Shown in pieces: positions 41,445 to 48,119 of a DNA stretch of 64,000 bases. This DNA comes from Prochlorococcus marinus str. MIT 9515. GTDB lineage: Bacteria; Cyanobacteriota; Cyanobacteriia; PCC-6307; Cyanobiaceae. The stretch is taken from assembly GCF_000015665.1 (NCBI RefSeq), contig NC_008817.1, positions 1,488,001-1,552,000 on the forward strand, read 5' to 3'. Below the pieces are notes generated by a model. The model was given only the letters and a program-made list of their open reading frames with translations. It made no database searches and was not told the origin of the DNA. Position 1 is the first letter of the stretch. Every line of letters begins with the position of its first letter. Made by a program: the position numbers and the translations under genes.

Positions 41445-41915
41445 ATGCCATTACTTCTTTCAGGAAAAAAGTTTCATAATGATTTAAAGAAAAATAAATG
41501 TTTAGCAATGTTTGCTCCGCTTGAGGGCGGATATGAAACTCGTCTTTTAAGAAGAATGCGAGCTAAAGGGTTTAAAACCTACATAACATCAGCCAGAGGA
41601 TTAGGAGATCCCGAAGTGTTTTTATTGAATTTACATGGTATAAGACCACCTCATCTCGGCCATCAAAGTATCGGAAGGAATGGTGCTCTTGGAGAAGTTC
41701 AGCAAGTGATTCCTCAAGCATCTGAATTATTTAATGAAAATGATAAGGACAAATTATTATGGCTGTTAGAAGGACAAGTCCTATCACAATCTGAGCTAGA
41801 AAACTTAATTAAACTACCTACTGCAGATAATAAACTTAAGATTGTTGTTGAAATGGGTGGTTCGAGAAAACTTGAATGGAAATCTTTAAATGATTATGTT
41901 CTGAATGAATTCTGA
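41445..41915 (+). CDS. ndhN: NAD(P)H-quinone oxidoreductase subunit N
   Basis: An oxygenic-phototroph-specific subunit of the thylakoid NDH-1 complex, which runs cyclic electron flow and respiration. The 156 residues read [60 protein letters not shown] and a C-terminal [14 protein letters not shown]. An AAGGA lies just before the ATG. ldpA starts two bases after its stop, so the two form a unit seen in many cyanobacteria. Confidence 0.95.
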   Translation: MPLLLSGKKFHNDLKKNKCLAMFAPLEGGYETRLLRRMRAKGFKTYITSARGLGDPEVFLLNLHGIRPPHLGHQSIGRNGALGEVQQVIPQASELFNENDKDKLLWLLEGQVLSQSELENLIKLPTADNKLKIVVEMGGSRKLEWKSLNDYVLNEF

Positions 41916-41917
41916 AA

Positions 41918-42916
41918 TTGAGTTTTTTGAAAAAAAATAAAAAGGGATCAGATAAATGGGTGAAATTAATTTGTGGAGCGAGTAATGAAGATATTGTTGC
42001 TATAGAAGATTTATGTGCTATTTATTCCGCTGCTGGAGTTGATTATATTGATGTTGCTGCCGACCAATCCATAGTTCAAGCCGCAAGAAATGGTATCGAA
42101 TGGGCAAAAGAAGTTTGCGGGGCATCACCCGGTTTGATGATAAGCATTAGTGATGGAAAAGATATACATTTTCGTAAAGCTAAATTTGATCCATTAAAGT
42201 GCCCCTCTGATTGTCCTAGGCCATGTGAGAGAATTTGCCCTACCTTTGCAATAGATTATTCTGGTATCAAAGAGAATAAATGCTATGGATGCGGTAGATG
42301 TATAAGTAGTTGCCCCCTGAATTTAATTTCTGAATATGAATATAATTTGTCTAATAACGATTTACCATACACCTTAGAAAAAATTAAGCCTGATGCCGTA
42401 GAAATTCATACAGAAATCAATCGACTAGATTCGTTTATAAAAGTGGCAAATATTCTTAAAAGTTCAGGGATAAAATTAGAAAAAATATCTGTAAGTTGTG
42501 GATTAAATCAATCCAAAAAAGGCCCAAAAGATCTTTTAAAAGCACTCTGGGATAGATATGAAATTCTTTCTGACCATAATGTTCCGCTTATCTGGCAACT
42601 AGATGGAAGGCCAATGTCTGGTGATCTTGCTCCAGCGACCGGGAAAGATACAGTTAAATTATGGAATAATATAGGATCTCGTCTTCCACCTGGTTTAATT
42701 CAACTAGCAGGAGGAACAAATGAAAAAACCCATGAATTTTTAAAAATAAATAATTTTCCTGATGGAATTGCATTTGGGAGTTCTGCCCGAAAAATAATGC
42801 AACCACTTATTGAGTATGCCAATAAAAATAATAAAAAATTATATGAATATCCAGACCAAATGGCTTTAGCAATCAAAAAAGCGCAAAAATTGCTTAATCC
42901 CTGGAAAACAACCTAA
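41918..42916 (+). CDS. ldpA: LdpA-like iron-sulfur protein (light-dependent period)
   Basis: LdpA in Synechococcus senses redox state and adjusts circadian period to light. The 332 residues show two 4Fe-4S-type cysteine groups (CPSDCPRPCERICP and CYGCGRCISSCP near residues 90-135), preceded by DYIDVAADQSIVQAARNG and followed by VSCGLNQSKKGPK. The start is TTG at 41918, two bases after ndhN. High-light Prochlorococcus have a reduced clock, so the role here may differ from that in Synechococcus. Confidence 0.85.
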   Translation: MSFLKKNKKGSDKWVKLICGASNEDIVAIEDLCAIYSAAGVDYIDVAADQSIVQAARNGIEWAKEVCGASPGLMISISDGKDIHFRKAKFDPLKCPSDCPRPCERICPTFAIDYSGIKENKCYGCGRCISSCPLNLISEYEYNLSNNDLPYTLEKIKPDAVEIHTEINRLDSFIKVANILKSSGIKLEKISVSCGLNQSKKGPKDLLKALWDRYEILSDHNVPLIWQLDGRPMSGDLAPATGKDTVKLWNNIGSRLPPGLIQLAGGTNEKTHEFLKINNFPDGIAFGSSARKIMQPLIEYANKNNKKLYEYPDQMALAIKKAQKLLNPWKTT

Positions 42917-43023
42917 TACCTCCTATTTAGGTAAATAAAAAAATAATTACAGACACTCGAGAATAAATTTTTATATTTTTTTGATAGAAAAAAATCTATT
43001 AATGTATTAAAATAAAGTTTCAT

Positions 43024-43095
43024 TGGGCCGTCGCCAAGTGGTAAGGCATCGGGTTTTGGTCTCGACATTCCTAGGTTCGAATCCTAGCGGCCCAG
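43024..43095 (+). tRNA. tRNA-Gln (anticodon TTG)
   Basis: A 72-base tRNA with acceptor TGGGCCG/CGGCCCA, D arm CGCCAAGTGGTAAGGC, anticodon loop TTTTGGT (TTG) and T arm TAGGTTCGAATCCTA. CCA is not encoded. It lies 16 bases before the HAD hydrolase gene. Confidence 0.97.
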
Positions 43096-43111
43096 TTTAA
43101 AAAAAAATTGC

Positions 43112-43888
43112 GTGAGCTCTCAAAAATTATTTCTGTTTGATTTTGATGGAGTTATTGTTGATGGAATGAATGAATACTGGCATAGCTCATTATTAGCTTT
43201 TGACAAATTTCTCAATTCTCCTGATATATATATTGATAAAAGTCTTTATAAAAAAGTTTCAAGGACTTTCATAGAAATGAGGCCTTGGGTTAAGTATGGA
43301 TGGGAGATGTTAATCATTGTCCACCAAATTATCAAAAAAGAAAATCCACTAAACAATACCAATAAAACCGATTTCCTAAATAAATATCATCAAAATTGTC
43401 AGAAAGTACTTTTAGATAATTCATGGGTTGCTGAAGATTTACAAAGAAGTCTTGATGCAGCGAGGAAATATCAAATAGATAAAGATTTTGACAACTGGAT
43501 AAAATTACATATTCCATTTTATGAAGTTATAGATTTTATTGAAAAAATAAAGAAGGAAAACATCAAGACCGGTATCATTACAACAAAAGGAAAAATATTT
43601 GCAGGAAAGATTATTAAAAAATTAAATATTGTTCCTGAGTTAATTTTTGGTTACGAAGCTGGAACAAAAGTTGAAATTGCTTCACAGCTTTCGAATAAAT
43701 ATGAAATTATGGGTTTCTTAGAAGACAGGAGAAATACACTGATTGATATAAAGCAAAATACTGCTACAAAGAACATACCTTGTTACTTAGCTGATTGGGG
43801 CTATTTAAAAAATATTGACAAAACTAATCTGCCTTATGAAATTAAATTATTAAAATTAAAAAGTTTAAAAAATTTACTTGCAATTTAA
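43112..43888 (+). CDS. HAD-superfamily hydrolase
   Basis: A 258-residue HAD phosphatase-like protein. Motif I is LFLFDFDGVIVDGMNEYW (nucleophile Asp in DFDG), motif II Thr in GIITTKGK, motif III Lys in KIIKKLN, and motif IV GFLEDRRNTLID. The start is GTG at 43112, just before the conserved nucleophile strand. The substrate is unknown. It sits between tRNA-Gln and recA, an order shared by related cyanobacteria. Confidence 0.8.
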   Translation: MSSQKLFLFDFDGVIVDGMNEYWHSSLLAFDKFLNSPDIYIDKSLYKKVSRTFIEMRPWVKYGWEMLIIVHQIIKKENPLNNTNKTDFLNKYHQNCQKVLLDNSWVAEDLQRSLDAARKYQIDKDFDNWIKLHIPFYEVIDFIEKIKKENIKTGIITTKGKIFAGKIIKKLNIVPELIFGYEAGTKVEIASQLSNKYEIMGFLEDRRNTLIDIKQNTATKNIPCYLADWGYLKNIDKTNLPYEIKLLKLKSLKNLLAI

Positions 43889-43902
43889 AGAACTTCGGCT
43901 AG

Positions 43903-43916
43903 AGTACGCATGTACT
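43903..43916. promoter_or_regulatory. LexA (SOS) box of recA
   Basis: AGTACGCATGTACT matches the cyanobacterial LexA consensus RGTACNNNDGTWCB at every defined position. It lies 82 bases before the recA start, and a CATAAT (43923-43928) just downstream could be the -10 box, so LexA bound here would block the promoter. Confidence 0.8.
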
Positions 43917-43997
43917 ATGCTCCATAATTATTAACACTAGTATTTTGAAAAATTCTACATTTAGAATAATTATGAGGACTTATCAATAGATTAAAAA

Positions 43998-45110
43998 ATG
44001 AGTTTCGAAGAAAGGAGAAAAAAAGATTCAAAGGAATCCTCGTCTAAAGAGAAAGACAAAGCATTAAATCTAGTCTTAGGACAGATAGAAAGAAACTTTG
44101 GTAGGGGATCAATAATGAGGCTTGGGGATGCCTCCAGAATGAAAGTAGAAACAATATCTACAGGTGCCCTTACATTAGACTTAGCACTAGGAGGGGGTTA
44201 TCCAAAGGGAAGAGTCGTCGAGGTATACGGACCTGAGAGTTCGGGAAAAACAACTCTCACGCTTCACGCAATCGCAGAGGTACAAAAAAACGGAGGCATA
44301 GCTGCATTTGTCGATGCTGAACATGCTTTAGATCCAGTCTATGCTGCCTCTTTAGGAGTAGATGTTGAGAATTTACTAGTCTCACAACCAGATACAGGTG
44401 AAATGGCTTTAGAAATAGTTGATCAGCTCATAAGATCAACTGCAGTTGACCTTGTAGTTGTTGACTCGGTAGCAGCTCTAACTCCAAGAGCAGAAATAGA
44501 AGGTGAAATGGGAGATCACGTAATAGGGAGTCAAGCAAGGCTAATGAGTCAAGCGATGAGAAAAATAACCGGCAATATTGGAAAATCAGGATGTACAGTG
44601 ATATTCCTCAATCAATTACGTTTGAAAATAGGTGTAACATATGGGAATCCAGAGACAACTACAGGAGGTAACGCATTAAAGTTTTATGCGTCAGTAAGAC
44701 TTGATATTAGGAGAATTCAGACTCTTAAAAGAGGTACAGAAGAATATGGAATAAGAGCAAAAGTAAAAGTAGCAAAAAATAAAGTCGCTCCTCCGTTTAG
44801 AATTGCAGAATTTGATATCCTATTCGGTAAAGGCATTAGCACAACAGGATGTTTATTAGATTTAGCTGAAGAGACTAATATCATAATTAGAAGAGGTGCT
44901 TGGTATAGTTATGAAGGAGAAAATATTGGACAAGGAAGAGATAACACAATTATTTGGTTGGATCAAAACTTGGAAATAAAGAAAAAAGTAGAAGGTATAG
45001 TAAAAAGCAAACTGACAGAAGGGACTGAAGTAAGCTCTAACTCAATGAAGGCATTAAACAGTAATCCAGAAAATGCGGTAATTGCTAATGATATAAAAAC
45101 AGTAGCTTAG
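43998..45110 (+). CDS. recA: Recombinase RecA
   Basis: The ATP-dependent strand-exchange protein of recombinational repair and SOS induction. The 370 residues contain the Walker [10 protein letters not shown] at 78-86, [28 protein letters not shown] and the L2 loop [17 protein letters not shown]. An N-terminal charged extension precedes the core. It is preceded by a consensus LexA box. Confidence 0.99.
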   Translation: MSFEERRKKDSKESSSKEKDKALNLVLGQIERNFGRGSIMRLGDASRMKVETISTGALTLDLALGGGYPKGRVVEVYGPESSGKTTLTLHAIAEVQKNGGIAAFVDAEHALDPVYAASLGVDVENLLVSQPDTGEMALEIVDQLIRSTAVDLVVVDSVAALTPRAEIEGEMGDHVIGSQARLMSQAMRKITGNIGKSGCTVIFLNQLRLKIGVTYGNPETTTGGNALKFYASVRLDIRRIQTLKRGTEEYGIRAKVKVAKNKVAPPFRIAEFDILFGKGISTTGCLLDLAEETNIIIRRGAWYSYEGENIGQGRDNTIIWLDQNLEIKKKVEGIVKSKLTEGTEVSSNSMKALNSNPENAVIANDIKTVA

Positions 45111-45244
45111 ATTCAGAATGAAATAGTTTTAAGTTAATAAAGTCTCTAGAGCCACTTCCAACAAAGGCTTTAAATATAAACTGATAGTCACTCATGTCAA
45201 GATTACCCTAAAAAGCTGACAATAAAGATATCACTTGGCTGTTT

Positions 45245-45361
45245 ATGTTCCAAAATTCCTCAGAAAGAAAATCAGGAAAAAACAAAATAGTTAGAAACGT
45301 TGAGAATACTCATGCAGCAGCAAGAATTAATAAATGTAGAGTTAAAAAATTAATCCAGTGA
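45245..45361 (+). CDS. Possible 38-residue basic peptide
   Basis: An open frame from ATG 45245 to TGA 45361 encodes a hydrophilic, basic peptide (starts MFQNSSERKSGKNKIVRN, ends CRVKKLIQ). No ribosome-binding sequence is seen and the frame is short, so it may be chance. It lies 135 bases after recA on the same strand. Confidence 0.25.
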   Translation: MFQNSSERKSGKNKIVRNVENTHAAARINKCRVKKLIQ

Positions 45362-45604
45362 TAATTCATCCTCATGAAATTAATTATTGTAAGGAGTATC
45401 TCCTGTCGTTATTTATAAATCAGTAAAAACTTAATTCTCAAAATGTCAGATTTACTTTAAATTTATGCAAGAATAGGTATTTAAGAGATTAGAGAATCAC
45501 AAAAATTTACAAATTAGGTTTATTCCAAAAACCAGCATATCTACGCATATACAAATAAAAGCAATTGTACTAATTTCTAATTAACTAAAAAGGAGGGATT
45601 AGAA

Positions 45605-45646
45605 ATGATCGATAGTCCACCAGAGAATTTAATTGGATTGGTTTAA
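45605..45646 (+). CDS. 13-residue micro-ORF with a strong Shine-Dalgarno
   Basis: ATG 45605 to TAA 45646 encodes MIDSPPENLIGLV. AAGGAGG ends eight bases before the ATG, an almost ideal ribosome-binding site in a genome where most genes lack one. A hairpin terminator follows at 45679-45717, so a short independent transcript of about 120-150 bases is likely. It could be a leader peptide, a tiny protein or the translated part of a small RNA. Confidence 0.4.
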   Translation: MIDSPPENLIGLV

Positions 45647-45678
45647 ACAGCCAGTTTTACTACACATAACTAAGTTAG

Positions 45679-45717
45679 GAGATTAATTTCTAAAGGCGGA
45701 AGTTAATCTCTTTTTTT
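45679..45717 (+). terminator. Rho-independent terminator after the micro-ORF
   Basis: GAGATTAA (45679-45686) pairs perfectly with TTAATCTC (45703-45710), an inner TTC/GAA extends the stem, and seven T residues follow at once. It ends a short plus-strand transcript 33 bases after the micro-ORF stop. Confidence 0.75.
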
Positions 45718-46065
45718 ATCAAAGCAAAACTAGAAAAAAGAATTTGGATTCATACTTAAAAGCAAGGTCTCATGAAAATTTAATTTTTACTAGAAATATA
45801 CTGAAAATCTACCATTCAATTTCTAATCTTCCTTCTACAAATTTTTTAAAAAATTACCATATCCAATCATGAGAAGTCTTTGGGATTATTAGTGATAGTG
45901 TCTAATTAATATAAAATTATTGCTTCTCGAGCAATTACTTTGAGAGAAGTAAATCCTAAATTTATTTTGATGTTAATTAGTTGCTTTTGCCCTTTAGAAA
46001 TTATTATTACTGGAAAGAGAAAAATATCAAGAAAGATAGTAAAAATTCCAAATCCTTTGAACTAA

Positions 46066-46293
46066 TTATAAATTTTTTAAATCCTGCTCTATTTTCTCTA
46101 ATTTTTGGTTAAGTTCTTTTTGCTCTTTCAAAAGAGCTTTTTTCTTAATTTGAATTTCTTTGTTAAGAGGAGAATTAAAGTATCTTTGATAAGCAAGGAA
46201 AAAAACCGCAAGAGCTACAATAATTCCTAATGCCCCAATTATTAACAACGGAGAAGATGGGAAATCGTAAAAAGGTACTGAAAGAAACCGCAT
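46066..46293 (-). CDS. Small membrane protein with a coiled-coil tail
   Basis: A 75-residue protein of unknown function: one membrane helix (PLLIIGALGIIVALAVFFLAYQ at about 15-36), then a charged heptad-like tail (KKKALLKEQKELNQKLEKIE) that should form a coiled coil. It directly follows the last hli gene, whose stop touches its start, and is probably the fifth gene of the hli operon. Confidence 0.65.
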   Translation of the reverse strand: MRFLSVPFYDFPSSPLLIIGALGIIVALAVFFLAYQRYFNSPLNKEIQIKKKALLKEQKELNQKLEKIEQDLKNL

Positions 46294-46422
46294 TTAAAAA
46301 ATTCCAGGGATGATCCAGCCAAAAAGGCCGTAGTTTACTACTAATGCTAAGAATCCCATCATCGCCATTCTTCCATTAGTTCTCTCGGCATTTTGCCAAT
46401 AGTTAGTTGTTGTTTTTTCCAT
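46294..46422 (-). CDS. hli: High-light-inducible protein (42 aa)
   Basis: A one-helix Hli/Scp protein that binds chlorophyll and carotenoid and protects photosystems in strong light. The 42 residues hold the chlorophyll-binding helix core ERTNGRMAMMGFLALVVNYG and the end WIIPGIF. The ExxNGR/MAMMG motif is intact. It lies 33 bases after the preceding hli gene. Confidence 0.93.
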   Translation of the reverse strand: MEKTTTNYWQNAERTNGRMAMMGFLALVVNYGLFGWIIPGIF

Positions 46423-46455
46423 TTTTGTTTCTGTTTGTTTAGTTAGAATTTGTAT

Positions 46456-46728
46456 TTAAACGAAACCGGGAATAATTTGACCTGTAGTTAGATATGCACC
46501 AACTGCAGCTATAAGACCGATCATTGCGAATCTCCCGTTAAGAGTTTCTGCAACAACCTTTTCCTTCTCGATTGTTTTTGTTTTTGTTTTTGTTTTTGTT
46601 TCTGTATTAGTCATTTGATTTTTGTTTGAATAGATTAAATTTTCTTCTTGAAATTGTTTAGCTAAATAAGCAACGAGTAGAGCAGTTAAAGATACAATGA
46701 AAATCAAAAAATCTGCTAAGGGGCTCAT
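46456..46728 (-). CDS. hli: High-light-inducible protein with an extra N-terminal helix and Lys-Thr repeat (90 aa)
   Basis: An unusual Hli: residues 1-25 form an additional membrane helix (PLADFLIFIVSLTALLVAYL), then a linker with a Lys-Thr repeat (TKTKTKTKT), then the normal Hli helix (ETLNGRFAMIGLIAAVGAYL) and TTGQIIPGFV. ATG 46728 shares one base with the upstream stop (TAATG), which supports the long form. An internal ATG (residue 39, MTNTETK) would give a standard 52-residue Hli, so both may be made. Confidence 0.75.
   Translation of the reverse strand: MSPLADFLIFIVSLTALLVAYLAKQFQEENLIYSNKNQMTNTETKTKTKTKTIEKEKVVAETLNGRFAMIGLIAAVGAYLTTGQIIPGFV
46574..46597. repeat. Four tandem GTTTTT hexamers inside the 90-aa hli gene
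   Basis: Four exact GTTTTT units (plus strand) encode the Lys-Thr repeat. Six-base units keep the frame, so slippage would change only the linker length between the two helices. Confidence 0.8.
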
Positions 46729-46937
46729 TAGAAAATACCAGGAATGATTTGGCCTGTTGATACGTATGCGCCTAATAGTGCTACGAAACCAATCATTGCC
46801 CAACGTCCATTAACTTTTTCAGCATTTTGAGGGTAACTATCGTAAGAAACCGTCTCGTCGATATAAGGACGTGTTTCTGATGGAAACATGTTTTGTCTTC
46901 CGCCAGACTCAGTTGTGGTGTATGAAGAGTTTGACAT
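46728..46937 (-). CDS. hli: High-light-inducible protein (69 aa)
   Basis: The 69 residues carry a hydrophilic N-terminal region (SNSSYTTTESGGRQNMFPSE) and the Hli helix NAEKVNGRWAMIGFVALLGA with the ending STGQIIPGIF. ATG 46937 overlaps the upstream hli stop by one base (TAATG), which decides the start; the following hli is joined the same way. Confidence 0.9.
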   Translation of the reverse strand: MSNSSYTTTESGGRQNMFPSETRPYIDETVSYDSYPQNAEKVNGRWAMIGFVALLGAYVSTGQIIPGIF

Positions 46938-47044
46938 TAGAACCATCCAGGAATAATTTGACCTGTTGTTACATATGCTCCAACTGCTGCAACGAAACCG
47001 AGCATTGCTGCCCAACCGTTAAATCTTTCTGCTTCTGGTGTCAT
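46937..47044 (-). CDS. hli: High-light-inducible protein (35 aa), first gene of the hli operon
   Basis: A minimal Hli of 35 residues: MTPEAERFNGWAAMLGFVAA followed by VGAYVTTGQIIPGWF. The chlorophyll-binding ExxNGxxAM core is present. It leads an operon of four hli genes, with an HLR1-like element 15 bases before its start codon. Its stop overlaps the next start (TAATG). Confidence 0.92.
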   Translation of the reverse strand: MTPEAERFNGWAAMLGFVAAVGAYVTTGQIIPGWF

Positions 47045-47058
47045 AATTAAAAATTGAT

Positions 47059-47110
47059 TATGTAAAGTAATGTAACATAAATATTAATCAATGTAAACAA
47101 ATTAATCCAA
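47059..47110 (-). promoter_or_regulatory. Promoter of the hli operon with an HLR1 (RpaB) site
   Basis: On the minus strand GTTACATT-AC-TTTACATA (47076-47059) fits the HLR1 consensus of two TTACA-type octamers separated by two bases. A further TTTACATT half-site lies at 47097-47090. A TAATAT -10 (47086-47081) with TTGGAT as -35 (47110-47105, 18-base spacing) would place the start of transcription inside the HLR1 pair. This fits RpaB repressing in low light and release in strong light. Confidence 0.7.
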
Positions 47111-47580
47111 AAAGATGTCATTTTGAACACAAATACACAGTTATGGTACATATCTGCAGAGACTGGCTCGATTATGGTTGATTTTGTTAACAGCCTGTCT
47201 CGCGAGAGAAACATAGGTATTTAAAAGAAAATAAAATCATTTAGCTTTTCTCCTTTTACGAACATACATAAATAAAACTGAGGATAGGTATTAGTGAAAA
47301 TTTCAATTCTTTCAATCGTCACATCCGTTGCTCACGGTAACTTAAACAAACCAGAGATCGTTTCTTTAGTACCTTTCTCAACATACAGTTTATTCTTCTA
47401 ATAACTTTGTTTCTAGTATCATTTGTTTGAATCCATCTTTTACAAGGTTTTTATAATTATCTAGATTATTTCCTCGTCGAAGCGAAATTAAACCCATGTT
47501 TATTTTCGTAAGGGGTTTTACTTTTTTTCATATTTATTCATTTCAGTTATGATCTTTCTAAATCTGTTGCTAGATACATT
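47111..47580. other. Sparse region upstream of the hli operon
   Basis: About 470 bases between the hli promoter and the zinc-ribbon gene. Only one weak plus-strand ORF (47294-47401) is seen. No tRNA or clear terminator was found. Confidence 0.35.
47294..47401 (+). CDS. Possible 35-residue peptide
   Basis: GTG 47294 to TAA 47401 encodes a mildly hydrophobic peptide (starts MKISILSIVTSVAHGNLNKP, ends FSTYSLFF). A GAGG lies about 12 bases upstream. Its base composition is less AT-rich than the surroundings. There is no family to name; it may be chance. Confidence 0.25.
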   Translation: MKISILSIVTSVAHGNLNKPEIVSLVPFSTYSLFF

Positions 47581-47733
47581 TTAAGATTTTCTTGTTCCGC
47601 CATAACAATATTTCTCTTGCTTAGAAATAATATTCCAACACTCTTTGCAAGAAAATATCCAAGATCGATAATTAATAGATTTGCATCTAAAGTGGACTTT
47701 GCCTAACTTGTTGCAAACATCACATTTTTTCAT
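47581..47733 (-). CDS. Small zinc-ribbon protein (50 aa)
   Basis: ATG 47733 to TAA 47581 encodes a 50-residue protein with two CxxC pairs (CDVC at 4-7, CKEC at 29-32) and extra Cys at 17 and 43; it ends YCYGGTRKS. The pattern predicts a zinc-ribbon fold that may bind nucleic acid or a protein partner. Function unknown. Such small zinc-finger-like proteins are common in marine picocyanobacteria. Confidence 0.75.
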   Translation of the reverse strand: MKKCDVCNKLGKVHFRCKSINYRSWIFSCKECWNIISKQEKYCYGGTRKS

Positions 47734-47846
47734 TTCAACGTACTAACTCTGTAAGGCATACTGGTAAGCACCCTTTTCACTAAACAAAAAATAATCTTCA
47801 TAAACGATTAGCATAGAACTTTAAATTTAAAGTTTTCCAAAAAGCT

Positions 47847-48092
47847 TCATAATGAATCAGCAGGAGTCCACCAGCCTGCTGCAGGTCCAATTAATCTGAC
47901 AACTACCCACAGAAGGATTAATCCTCCAATTCCATACCAACTAGCTTTTATGCTTAATTTAATTAAACTATTTTTCTGATTAACCGTAATAGGTAGCCAT
48001 TTAAATAACCTAGGTGATTGATCTGATTTAGATTTAGATTTGTATTTTTTAGGAGGAAGACCTAACGATTTTCTCCTTTTTGCTTCTCCCAT
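47847..48092 (-). CDS. DUF2839 family membrane protein
   Basis: An 81-residue protein conserved in cyanobacteria, of unknown function. It begins MGEAKRRKSLGLPPKKYKSK, the hallmark of DUF2839, and has one C-terminal membrane helix (ASWYGIGGLILLWVVVRLIG) followed by PAAGWWTPADSL. It lies 27 bases after the DinG-like gene on the same strand. Confidence 0.8.
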   Translation of the reverse strand: MGEAKRRKSLGLPPKKYKSKSKSDQSPRLFKWLPITVNQKNSLIKLSIKASWYGIGGLILLWVVVRLIGPAAGWWTPADSL

Positions 48093-48119
48093 ATTAAAAG
48101 ATATTTCCTGAATAATAAC

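Larger units (their letters stand above)
45111..46065. other. Gene-sparse region between recA and the hli operon
   Basis: About 950 bases hold no gene of usual size. They include a possible 38-codon ORF (45245-45361), a 13-codon micro-ORF with a perfect ribosome-binding site (45605-45646) and its terminator (45679-45717), and a small hairpin TTACTT/AAGTAA at 45935-45952. A minus-strand open frame of about 50 codons at roughly 45905-46060 has no start codon. Confidence 0.4.

Noticed and set aside
45905-46060. Minus-strand open frame of about 50 codons after the hli operon
   Set aside because: It has no start codon in frame and directly follows a stop, so it is probably chance or a relic too weak to call.
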